Shown here piece after piece: positions 7,291-14,304 of a stretch of 14,344 nucleotides of DNA. This DNA comes from CAZGMN01 sp964526905 (GTDB lineage Bacteria > Acidobacteriota > Aminicenantia > Aminicenantales > Aminicenantaceae). Both the position numbers and the translations under genes were made by a program. Location of the stretch: positions 1 through 14,344 of the forward strand of contig CAZGMN010000064.1 in assembly GCA_964526905.1 (NCBI GenBank), given 5' to 3'. Numbering within the stretch: the first letter of the stretch is position 1; the number at the start of each line of letters is the position of its first letter. The notes under the pieces are model-generated. The model saw nothing but the letters and a program-made list of their open reading frames with translations, ran no database searches and was not told the DNA's origin.

Positions 7291-7677
7291 TTAAAGAGGG
7301 AGCTGTTGTTTTTCTAAGATAGCATTTACATTTTTTTGGTCCAGGTCATACCAGGAACCTGTGGCCGCGTCGACAATGACTGGAACCAAACCAAAGAGAA
7401 CATCCAAGACTATCCAGCCCGCTCCCACATGATTGGTGATATTAAAAGTCTTTGTTTTATATCCTTCTTTCCTGAATTCTATATTGTAGGTTTGCTTCGA
7501 TTCGAGCTTGAGCCTGATCGGGGTATCGCCCATGTAATTGCCGTTCACATAGATTTGCGCGCCCTGTGGATTCGAGCTGAAATCTATCTTGCTTGTGTTT
7601 CCCTTGAAAAGTGTGGCGCAACTTGAAGTTAACAGAAATAAAGACGCAACAAGGAAAATACTCAAAAATCTTTTCAT
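7291..7677 (-). CDS. PEGA-domain lipoprotein of unknown function
   Basis: A 128-aa predicted lipoprotein. The N-terminus has Lys2-Arg3, a hydrophobic core and a lipobox LTSSC with the lipidated Cys at 20. Residues about 30-72 form one PEGA-type beta domain (SSNPQGAQIYVNG, then GDTPIRLKL and EFRKEGYKT), a fold found in surface and envelope proteins of many bacteria. A hydrophobic stretch (about 84-104, GWIVLDVLFGLVPVIVDAATG) and the short motif ATGSWYDLD follow, a layout I associate with a widespread family of small PEGA lipoproteins of unknown role. It is a single-gene unit, convergent with copA, and has its own promoter. The ATG at 7677 is preceded by overlapping AAGGAG and GAGGTG ribosome binding sites. 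Function cannot be given beyond the envelope location. Confidence 0.87.
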   Translation of the reverse strand: MKRFLSIFLVASLFLLTSSCATLFKGNTSKIDFSSNPQGAQIYVNGNYMGDTPIRLKLESKQTYNIEFRKEGYKTKTFNITNHVGAGWIVLDVLFGLVPVIVDAATGSWYDLDQKNVNAILEKQQLPL

Positions 7678-7694
7678 TATTCACCTCTCCTTCT

Positions 7695-7710
7695 ATAAAT
7701 TTAAATTTAT
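7695..7710. promoter_or_regulatory. Perfect 16-bp AT palindrome over the PEGA gene -10 box
   Basis: ATAAATTTAAATTTAT is its own reverse complement and covers the -10 box of the promoter described next. The position suits an operator, but an all-A/T palindrome can arise by chance in a promoter, so the claim is modest. Confidence 0.3.
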
Positions 7711-7732
7711 TAAAAGATATTCGATTTGTCAA
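7704..7732 (-). promoter_or_regulatory. Sigma-70-type promoter of the PEGA lipoprotein gene
   Basis: Read leftward, a perfect TTGACA (7727-7732) is followed after exactly 17 bases by TAAATT (7704-7709), which matches TATAAT at four of six positions. The start codon lies 26 bases beyond the -10 box, giving a short leader that contains the ribosome binding site. Confidence 0.5.
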
Positions 7733-7755
7733 GATGGAGTCTTCCTCAACTGTCC

Positions 7756-7785
7756 TTGATATCATTTTGAGACGTCATTTATACT
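7756..7785 (+). promoter_or_regulatory. Possible sigma-70-type promoter upstream of the permease gene
   Basis: TTGATA (7756-7761) and TATACT (7780-7785) are 18 bases apart; each matches consensus at five of six positions. It faces the permease gene but is more than 200 bases from its ATG, and no convincing gene lies between. It could provide basal expression beside the sigma-54 promoter, or be fortuitous. Confidence 0.27.
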
Positions 7786-7869
7786 TTCTTACGATGGTCG
7801 GAGCGGTAAATTGTCATAAAAGGGCTCACTCGACCGGGACAGCCAAAAAGGAAAGTCTTATCCCTTTTC

Positions 7870-7906
7870 TGTTCAGATGCGAACATAAGTTGTTCGATAA
7901 TGGACA
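7870..7906. promoter_or_regulatory. Tandem palindromic upstream activator sites
   Basis: Two dyads of the form TGTTC-N6-GRACA occur. The first is perfect (TGTTC 7870-7874, GAACA 7881-7885). The second has one mismatch (TGTTC 7891-7895, GGACA 7902-7906). They start 21 bases apart, two helical turns, so both face the same side of DNA. Relative to the inferred sigma-54 transcription start near 7975 they lie at about -105 to -69, the usual range for enhancer-binding proteins. The cognate regulator is not encoded in the window. Confidence 0.5.
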
Positions 7907-7949
7907 TATAGTGCTGAACAAGCATTCGAAAATCCCAGGAGGTCATATT

Positions 7950-7965
7950 GGCATGTTTATTGCAA
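7950..7965 (+). promoter_or_regulatory. Sigma-54 (-24/-12) promoter of the permease gene
   Basis: TGGCATGTTTATTGCA matches the RpoN consensus TGGCACG-N4-TTGCW at all specified positions but one. The essential GG (7951-7952) and GC (7963-7964) are ten bases apart, as required. Transcription should start near 7975, leaving a leader of roughly 27 nt with GAGG before the ATG at 8003. Tandem activator-like palindromes lie upstream. Confidence 0.65.
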
Positions 7966-8002
7966 TTTAAATAAGAAATGTAGATTCTCATAGAGGCTAA
8001 CC

Positions 8003-10375
8003 ATGTTTATAAACTATTTTAAAATTGCGCTGAGGCAAATAAAGAGACAGAAAGGATACTCATTCATCAATATCTCAGGTTTTGCAGTCGGTATGGCATG
8101 TTGTATCCTTATTCTATTGTGGGTTCAGGATGAGTTCAGCTACGATGAATTTCATGAAAACGCGGATCATATTTACAGGGTCATTAAGATCTGGCGGAAG
8201 GGTGAGATTGCCCATTATGCCACGACTCCGGCTCCTCTTGCTCAAGCCTTAAAAGAAGACATCCCGGAAATAAGTAATACTGCTCGGTTTGATCCTGCAG
8301 GACAGATGACAGTCGCTTATGATAAAAAGGTTTTTTATGAAAACAATGTCGCTTATGCCGATCCCTCTTATTTTGAATTGTTCACTTTCCCTTTGACTAA
8401 AGGGGATCCCAGGACTGCTCTTTCGAACCCCAATTCCATTGTCCTCACAGAAAATATGGCTCATAAATATTTTGGTGCCGAAGACGCTGTCGGGAAAACT
8501 CTCAGGATTAACAATCAGTATGATTTTTTAGTGACTGGAGTTATGAAAAATATTCCCCTCAATTCACATCTGCAGTTTGATTTTTTGATTCCCTTTATCC
8601 GTATCAAGGAAATACAGGGACGCGGTCAGGAAACCCATGTCGACTGGCATAATACAGCTTTTTATACCTATGTCTTGCTCGAAAAAAACATCCCTTATCA
8701 GCGTGTCTCCGAGAAAATATCCGACTATTTAAAAAAACATATTCCCGAATCGACTTCATCTTTATACTTACAACCCCTGAAAAGGATTCACCTTTATTCA
8801 TCGAACCTGCGGTTAGATATTGCGACCGGTAATATTACAAATATCTACATATTTTCCGCAATGGCATTTTTCATTTTGCTAATCGCCTGCATTAATTTTA
8901 TGAATCTGGCAACAGCGCGCTCAGGAAGGCGCTCGAAAGAAATCGGGATGAGAAAAGTCATCGGAGCCAGCCGGGGAAATCTGGTGAAACAATTCTTCGG
9001 AGAATCGCTTGTTTTAACTTTTCTTGTTACCGTGGTTGCCATTGCCATTGTCTCTAATGTTTTGCCGGTTTTTAACAATCTGTCGGGGAAAGATATTTCC
9101 TTAGGCGCGTTGCTGAATATCAATTTCATTTTAGCATTAATCAGCATTGCATTCCTTACGGGAATGTTGTCGGGAAGCTATCCTGCGCTGTTTCTTTCGT
9201 CTTTTCAGCCAGTGGTGGTCTTGAAAAATTCTTTTCGCACGGGTTTGAAAGGCGCTCTTTTCAGAAAGGTTCTTGTCATTTTTCAATTTTCTCTGATGAT
9301 TATTCTAATTATAGGGACGATTGTGATTTACAATCAGCTTGAGTATATCCAAAATTCAAAACTTGGTTTTGATAAGGAGCACCTGATTTTTTTAGCGATG
9401 AATGAGGATGTCCGGTTGAGGTATGAGCCTTTCAAGAATGATCTGCTGCAAAATCCGGATATCCTGAATGTTACCGCTTCTTCAAGTCTGCCATTCTGGG
9501 GTACGGATATCGCCACCGAGGACGTGAATTGGGAAGGTAAAATCCCCGCTGAAGATTTCTTGATGCGGGGCGTGGGCGTTGACTATGGTTTTATCGAAAC
9601 GTTAAAAATTGAGATGGCCGAGGGAAGGAATTTTTCACGAGAATTCTCAACAGATCAAAGAAATTATATTCTGAACAGCAGTGCCGTCAAGGCTATGAAG
9701 CTGCAATCACCTCTCGGGAAAAAGCTGACTTTAATGGGCAAAACCGGTTCTATCATAGGGATAGTCAAGGATTATCATTTCAAGCCCCTTAATTTGTTAT
9801 TAGAACCTCTGGTATTGAGATTGTATGAACCTCAATGGCTTAACTTTATTTATGTTAGAATTAGGCCGGAAGCCATTTCGGGGACCTTAAAATATATGGA
9901 AAATAGATGGAGGCAATTTTTCCCCGGAGTTCCTTTCCAATACTCTTTTGTAGATCAGACTCTCGCTAATGTGTATCTGTCCGTCGAGCGAATTGGCAGT
10001 CTGTTAAGGTATTTCAGCATTCTTGCTATCGTGATTGCCTGCCTCGGCCTCTTCGGTCTGTCCGCATACATCGCAGAACAGCGCACAAAGGAAATTGGCA
10101 TTCGGAAAGTGCTCGGGGCCACAGTTCCTGGCTTGGCGCTCTTGCTTTCTAAGGAATTCATCAAATGGGTGCTCATCGCCAACCTGATGGCCTGGCCTGT
10201 CGCATATTTTGTTATGAAGGATTGGCTAAACAACTTTGCCTATCGAACGAGTCTCGGATTGCATATTTTTATCCTTTCTGGATTGCTGGCATTTGCAATT
10301 GCTTTGTTGACGGTGAGTTTTCAATCGATAAAGGCGGCGTTAACCAATCCGGTGGACAACCTGCGGTATGAATGA
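8003..10375 (+). CDS. ABC transporter permease, FtsX/MacB-like, two-module
   Basis: A 790-aa inner-membrane permease of the type that works with a MacB/LolD-like ATPase in mechanotransmission or export. An N-terminal membrane helix (about 22-42) is followed by a periplasmic MacB-like core (about 45-275) and a first FtsX module with three helices (about 282-410). A second helix-plus-core repeat (about 420-660) and a second FtsX module (about 668-783) follow, giving eight helices. The cytoplasmic coupling motif appears twice: RSKEIGMRKVIGAS (310-323) and RTKEIGIRKVLGAT (694-707). The C-terminus TNPVDNLRYE is typical of the class. No ATPase, membrane-fusion protein or outer-membrane factor adjoins it, so the partner is elsewhere. 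GAGG ends six bases before the ATG. Substrate unknown. The gene is AT-richer than its right-hand neighbour and appears under sigma-54 control. Confidence 0.92.
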   Translation: MFINYFKIALRQIKRQKGYSFINISGFAVGMACCILILLWVQDEFSYDEFHENADHIYRVIKIWRKGEIAHYATTPAPLAQALKEDIPEISNTARFDPAGQMTVAYDKKVFYENNVAYADPSYFELFTFPLTKGDPRTALSNPNSIVLTENMAHKYFGAEDAVGKTLRINNQYDFLVTGVMKNIPLNSHLQFDFLIPFIRIKEIQGRGQETHVDWHNTAFYTYVLLEKNIPYQRVSEKISDYLKKHIPESTSSLYLQPLKRIHLYSSNLRLDIATGNITNIYIFSAMAFFILLIACINFMNLATARSGRRSKEIGMRKVIGASRGNLVKQFFGESLVLTFLVTVVAIAIVSNVLPVFNNLSGKDISLGALLNINFILALISIAFLTGMLSGSYPALFLSSFQPVVVLKNSFRTGLKGALFRKVLVIFQFSLMIILIIGTIVIYNQLEYIQNSKLGFDKEHLIFLAMNEDVRLRYEPFKNDLLQNPDILNVTASSSLPFWGTDIATEDVNWEGKIPAEDFLMRGVGVDYGFIETLKIEMAEGRNFSREFSTDQRNYILNSSAVKAMKLQSPLGKKLTLMGKTGSIIGIVKDYHFKPLNLLLEPLVLRLYEPQWLNFIYVRIRPEAISGTLKYMENRWRQFFPGVPFQYSFVDQTLANVYLSVERIGSLLRYFSILAIVIACLGLFGLSAYIAEQRTKEIGIRKVLGATVPGLALLLSKEFIKWVLIANLMAWPVAYFVMKDWLNNFAYRTSLGLHIFILSGLLAFAIALLTVSFQSIKAALTNPVDNLRYE

Positions 10376-10458
10376 TTTAAAGGTTTAATTGAAGCTTCAG
10401 GCCATCCACTATAGCCGCAGAAACCTTCTCTTGAGTATCAATAAATCTTCAAGCGTTC

Positions 10459-10501
10459 CGTCGTAGGTATCAGACCAGAGGAAGCACGACGATGGGTTTT
10501 T
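10459..10501 (+). terminator. Weak terminator-like hairpin after the permease gene
   Basis: CGTCGT (10459-10464) pairs with ACGACG (10486-10491) around a 21-nt loop that itself contains GGT-N5-ACC. A TTTTT run (10497-10501) follows five bases later. The position between the convergent permease and glycosidase genes is right, but the loop is long and the T-run displaced. Confidence 0.22.
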
Positions 10502-10512
10502 CGAGTCTCGCT

Positions 10513-10535
10513 ATTTACCTATCTCCATTTACCTA
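10513..10535. repeat. Short direct repeat at the glycosidase 3' end
   Basis: ATTTACCTA occurs at 10513-10521 and again at 10527-10535, a 14-bp period. The second copy covers the TAG stop (10533-10535) of the glycosidase gene. Small, possibly chance, but it sits exactly where base composition changes. Confidence 0.25.
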
Positions 10536-13500
10536 CTCGGATCTCAGGATGAGCACAGGGCCGATTAGGCCTGAAGGAAGAAGGGGCGATTCGGCGCGAT
10601 AGAACTGGAGCGCTGTGTACGTGTACTTCTTCGTAACGTTGGGTTGTTGGTCGCCAATCAAGCGGTTGACCCAGAGGTTGGTCACCTTGATTTCCAGGAT
10701 GTTGGTGCCCGCTTTAAGCGCGGAAGTCACGTCTATGCGGAACGGCGTTTTCCAGAAAATGCCGAATGGCCTGCCGTTGACCGAGACCTCGGCGATGTTC
10801 TTCACGTCGCCAAGGTCGAGCCAAAGCTTCGCTCCAACCTTGAACCACTCCGCCGGCGCTTGGATGCTCTTGGTATACGTCGCCGTGCCGGAAAAATACT
10901 TCACGCCGGGGTCGGAATTGTCGCTCCACGAGCTTAGGGAGTCGAGACTGATTTTGGCAGGCGCGCCTCGATTCGCCTGGAAGGCGACGTCCCATGCGCC
11001 GGTGATGCTCGTGAGACAGGCTTCAGCAGGCACGGGCAACGTGCGCGACGGCGCGGTGGACATCTTGCGGAAGACAACGAACACCGCGTCATTGGGGTTA
11101 AGGCGGAGCGGAACCGTGGTGCGTCCTTTGGCGGTGCTATAAGGGGCCGGCTCGATGAGGCCGCTCTCTGCATGCCAAAGCTCAGGGTCTTTGCCCTCCA
11201 CGCGGAAACTCGCTTCTAGGATTTCCGGGCGATTATTAGTGTTACTCACCCAGTAGATATCGCCGTTTTCGAGCTTGCGGTGGACGAACATGAGGCTGGT
11301 GTCCTGCTGAGGCTTGGCGTACTCGAAATCCGGCGCCAGCTGGAGCGCGTCAAGCGCCTGGGCGATGGTCTGGCTGCCGAAGACCTTGCCCTTTCCGATG
11401 CCAGGACCCCAAACCTCGTCGGCGATGGCGCGGAACTCAGCCTGATTGTCGGCCAAGCTGGGGCTTTCAGTTGGCTTGGGACCCACTACAAAAGCACCGG
11501 CATTCACCAAATCACGGACCTTGCGCAGAACGGCGAGCGACATGTGCTGACTGTTAGGGTCGAGCGCCAGCAGGCGATAACTCATACCGGTCGCGGTGAT
11601 GATTTTTCCGTCGGCCACCGACAGGCAATTCTTCAGCGCATCGGCGTTGACGAAGTCGAAGTTGTAGCCCGCCGGAATGTCGGGCAGCTTCGCCAGGAAC
11701 AAGGCTGTGATGTTGGAATCTTCGCCGTAATAATAAATGATGTCAGCAGCGAACTTCCCTTGCTGGAGCAGGTAACAACTGCGGGCCAGATATGTCGTCC
11801 AGGGCTTGGCCAGTTCTGCCCATGTTTCATGCCGGGTGAACCATTGGCCGAAGGGCCCAAGGCCCAGGCCAGGGATCTTATCATCGACGGGTTGGTGGAC
11901 CGAGGTATGGATCACAAACCGGTTCAAGCCCATGGCCATTAGGCGGTCGGCAGTGGACTTCAGGGTTTCGGGGGAGTAAGCCCAGGCGTTGCTGCCGGCG
12001 GTCAGGGACTCGGCTGCCACCAAATTCTGGCCGTAGATATGGGCCACCGAGGCAGACTCGCGAACATCGGCATCGTGTCCTCGGCTGGGCCTACCGGGCT
12101 GTTCGATCCACATGGCGCTCATCGGCACGTCTGCGCTGCGTTTCACCTCCATGCCGTCAGCAATGAAAGCGCGTCCATACTCATGCGATTCGGTATAACG
12201 GCCCATGCCGCGCTCATGCAGGATGGTCGTGAGCTGGTCGTAGTGATTCTCGGCGGTCAGCTCGGCGAGGGTCTTGCGGAAGTCCCACAAAAATCGGTCG
12301 CTTGCTTCGGCGCTCTCTACCACGCGGCCGGCGAGAACCGGCAGCCAGGGACGCATATCGTAGCCGCGGCGTTTGCTGAATTCGGCGATCATCGCGTCCG
12401 TCCAGTTGGCAACTCCAGCCTCCCAACTGTCGGTGATGATGTACTGGAGGCCGCGCTTGCCCATGAGAGGGCCGACGGTGTCTTTGTACTGGTCGAGGTA
12501 ATTATCGAAGTACGCCTTGACATGGCCGCGGCTGAGCTTGTCCACCTCAAGTCCTGTGGCTTCCGGGGAAGCGGGGGAATTGCGGGCTCCGGTGAGGGAA
12601 TAGCCGAAGCGGAGGATGACCCAGCGGCCGGCGGGCGGGGTCCAATCGAGCCGGCCGTCGGCCCGCATCTTGGAGGTGAGGTCGATGACATCGGCTTTCC
12701 GAATGACATCGGCAGCCGGAGCGGCGGGTGTGGCCATGCCGTAGAGACCGGTCGCTGCGGAGAAGGCCGCCTTCTCCTGGAACCGGTTTACGGTTGCCGA
12801 AGTGTGAAGAACAAGTTCAGCGATCAACGTTCCGGCAGGAGCCGTGGGCTGAGACTGGCCGGCCTGCGCAGAGCCGCCACGAGCCGCGGTCGGCGGCGCT
12901 TGAGTGCGGATGCTCACACGGAAGAACTTGGAGGTAATCGAGGGAAACGCGATTGTGGGTGCACCGGCCGGAATCGACGTAACCGTGCGAAACTCGCGGC
13001 CGTCATCACTTGATTCCAATTCCGGATTGCCGGCACCGGAGCTGCGGCGGCCGCCTTCGGTCATGATGGTGAGCCCGTGAATCGTCTGCGGTCGGGGGAA
13101 TTCAAACTGGATCCAGGCTTTCTCGTCCACCGGAGCAGCTGGCAGCAGAGTGCTCTTGGACAAGTCGCCGTCGGTGAGGGCGGAAAGGTCAAAGACCCCT
13201 CCGCTTGAAGTCACTTTCGCCTGTAGCTCGGCGAGAGTGCGGTCGCTTTCAGGAGCCCGATAGGCGACCACGGCGCTATCGGCATAAAACTCGGGCGGCG
13301 CGGCTTTGCTACCTTCGCCATATCCCACGTGCCTTCCGCCCCGGTTCTGATAGGGTCCGGTCGTGGACGGAGGTTTGGGCAGCACGCCGGAGAATCGGCG
13401 GCCACCTTCCAGGCGCGTCTCGCTCCAGACGTATTTTTTCATCGCCTGCGCCGGCGTCACCCAGGGTCCGCCGCTCTCGCTCCACCCGGGAGAGCCGGCG

Positions 13501-13880
13501 ATGGCCATTTCCAGGTTCAACTCGTCGGCCAGCGTGGCGGCATACTTGAAGGCCTCTTTCCACTCGGGCGTCATATAGACCAGGCGTTTCTCGACGATTT
13601 GCGGAGTGTTCAGCCCCGCATCGAAGTTCTGGAAGCCGGCGATGCCGGCACGCTTCATCCATTCGAGGTCGGCCTTGATTCCTTGCTTGGTAACATTGCC
13701 GCTCATCCAATGCCACCAGACGCGCGGTTTTGCGCTGTCGGGCGGGTCCTGAAAGCCTCGGGCGAGGGCATCGTCTGAAGTCTGAGCCGAGACGATCCAT
13801 GTCCCCACAAGGGCCGCAAGCGCGGCGATGGCGGCAACGGCAAGAAAGATTTGCTTTGACCTATTCGATATTTGCAGCAT
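10533..13880 (-). CDS. Exported GH106-type glycoside hydrolase, alpha-L-rhamnosidase-like
   Basis: A 1115-aa predicted secreted enzyme that would release sugars, probably L-rhamnose, from plant or microbial polysaccharide. An N-terminal signal segment (about 9-32, possible cleavage near SAQ) precedes the family-typical opening FQDPPDSAKPRVWWHWM (43-59), DLEWMKRAGIAGFQNFD (71-87) and GSPGWSESGGPWV (129-141). A discoidin-like beta domain is inserted at about 225-360 (LTDGDL, ESSDDGREF), with a Gly/Ala/Gln/Pro linker near 333-350. The catalytic barrel shows ITDSWEAG (482-489) and YTESHEYG (562-569); Glu487 and Glu564/Glu567 are candidate active-site acids. The C-terminus (about 955-1075) is a GH2-like sugar-binding jelly roll (LDLGDVKNIAEVSVNG). 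The ATG at 13880 has AGGAGG at 13888-13893. GC is near 60%, well above its neighbours, and the stop is TAG: likely acquired. Exact substrate uncertain. Confidence 0.87.
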   Translation of the reverse strand: MLQISNRSKQIFLAVAAIAALAALVGTWIVSAQTSDDALARGFQDPPDSAKPRVWWHWMSGNVTKQGIKADLEWMKRAGIAGFQNFDAGLNTPQIVEKRLVYMTPEWKEAFKYAATLADELNLEMAIAGSPGWSESGGPWVTPAQAMKKYVWSETRLEGGRRFSGVLPKPPSTTGPYQNRGGRHVGYGEGSKAAPPEFYADSAVVAYRAPESDRTLAELQAKVTSSGGVFDLSALTDGDLSKSTLLPAAPVDEKAWIQFEFPRPQTIHGLTIMTEGGRRSSGAGNPELESSDDGREFRTVTSIPAGAPTIAFPSITSKFFRVSIRTQAPPTAARGGSAQAGQSQPTAPAGTLIAELVLHTSATVNRFQEKAAFSAATGLYGMATPAAPAADVIRKADVIDLTSKMRADGRLDWTPPAGRWVILRFGYSLTGARNSPASPEATGLEVDKLSRGHVKAYFDNYLDQYKDTVGPLMGKRGLQYIITDSWEAGVANWTDAMIAEFSKRRGYDMRPWLPVLAGRVVESAEASDRFLWDFRKTLAELTAENHYDQLTTILHERGMGRYTESHEYGRAFIADGMEVKRSADVPMSAMWIEQPGRPSRGHDADVRESASVAHIYGQNLVAAESLTAGSNAWAYSPETLKSTADRLMAMGLNRFVIHTSVHQPVDDKIPGLGLGPFGQWFTRHETWAELAKPWTTYLARSCYLLQQGKFAADIIYYYGEDSNITALFLAKLPDIPAGYNFDFVNADALKNCLSVADGKIITATGMSYRLLALDPNSQHMSLAVLRKVRDLVNAGAFVVGPKPTESPSLADNQAEFRAIADEVWGPGIGKGKVFGSQTIAQALDALQLAPDFEYAKPQQDTSLMFVHRKLENGDIYWVSNTNNRPEILEASFRVEGKDPELWHAESGLIEPAPYSTAKGRTTVPLRLNPNDAVFVVFRKMSTAPSRTLPVPAEACLTSITGAWDVAFQANRGAPAKISLDSLSSWSDNSDPGVKYFSGTATYTKSIQAPAEWFKVGAKLWLDLGDVKNIAEVSVNGRPFGIFWKTPFRIDVTSALKAGTNILEIKVTNLWVNRLIGDQQPNVTKKYTYTALQFYRAESPLLPSGLIGPVLILRSE

Positions 13881-13887
13881 GTGTCAT

Positions 13888-13893
13888 CCTCCT
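13888..13893 (-). promoter_or_regulatory. Ribosome binding site of the glycosidase gene
   Basis: A full AGGAGG lies seven bases before the ATG at 13880 and settles the start in favour of the form with the complete signal segment. Confidence 0.65.
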
Positions 13894-13981
13894 AGCAAAA
13901 GGGCTGAGGATTTTGCTTTTTCGCGCTGAGCGATTTTTCTTTCCGCTAAGCTCGAAATCGGAGCAATCCTCGATATGATGA

Positions 13982-14011
13982 AGCATATTCCCGGCTGGGA
14001 ATCGAAGTCAA
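13982..14011 (-). promoter_or_regulatory. Probable promoter of the glycosidase gene
   Basis: Read leftward, TTGACT (14006-14011) and TATGCT (13982-13987) are 18 bases apart. The matches to consensus are five and four of six. Transcription would begin roughly 95 bases before the start codon. Confidence 0.35.
13987..14002. promoter_or_regulatory. Operator-like inverted repeat inside the glycosidase promoter
   Basis: ATTCCC-GGCT-GGGAAT is a perfect 6-bp inverted repeat with a 4-base centre, lying between the predicted -35 and -10 boxes. A repressor bound there would exclude RNA polymerase, as expected for a catabolic gene induced by its sugar. No regulator gene is in view. Confidence 0.35.
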
Positions 14012-14304
14012 GAATTACAGCTCGTACGTCAGTTCATGTCATCCTGAGACAAGATTAGTTCGGTTTCCCTTTCCGCCTTCTAAACCGAGCCCGAGGAATT
14101 TGATCTTCAGTTGCACTGGCCGAGTAGGCATCTTTGACTCGGCTTTCCCATCAATCATCGAAGAGAATGGTAAATCCAGAATCAGAGAAGTGTCAAGGAC
14201 GGCTTGAGAGAGCGAGGATATATCCTTGATGCTGTTCGAGGCGCCAAAAGTGCCGGAAATCAGCCGGACCTCTCCTCTGGTCAAAGAGGGAATCACGGAA
14301 AATA
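14012..14304. other. Region with no supported gene upstream of the glycosidase
   Basis: About 290 bases with GC back near the level of the left part of the window. One leftward frame is open from the right edge to a TGA at 14039-14041. It would start at GTG 14296 and give 85 residues, but it lacks a ribosome binding site and matches nothing I recognise. Another leftward frame reads KAERETELILSQDDMN and a stop just before the glycosidase promoter, but follows an in-frame stop. The stretch may hold degraded coding sequence or simply be intergenic. Confidence 0.3.

Noticed and set aside
7912..7927. A third activator dyad in 21-bp phase with the other two
   Set aside because: The expected TGTTC and GAACA arms read TGCTG and CATTC; only a shifted GAACA half-site (7916-7920) is present.
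7611..7970. Rightward 119-codon frame and leftward 70-codon frame (7779-7991) before the permease
   Set aside because: The first overlaps the PEGA gene and its promoter; both overlap the activator sites and sigma-54 promoter, and neither has a ribosome binding site or recognisable motif.
10390..10399. TGAAGCTTCA palindrome after the permease stop
   Set aside because: Ten bases long with no T-run or repeat copy; expected by chance at this frequency.
12039..13013. A 324-codon rightward frame, and others at 11280-11942 and 13329-13778, opposite the glycosidase
   Set aside because: Long antisense frames are expected in GC-rich genes; the leftward frame carries clear glycosidase motifs throughout.
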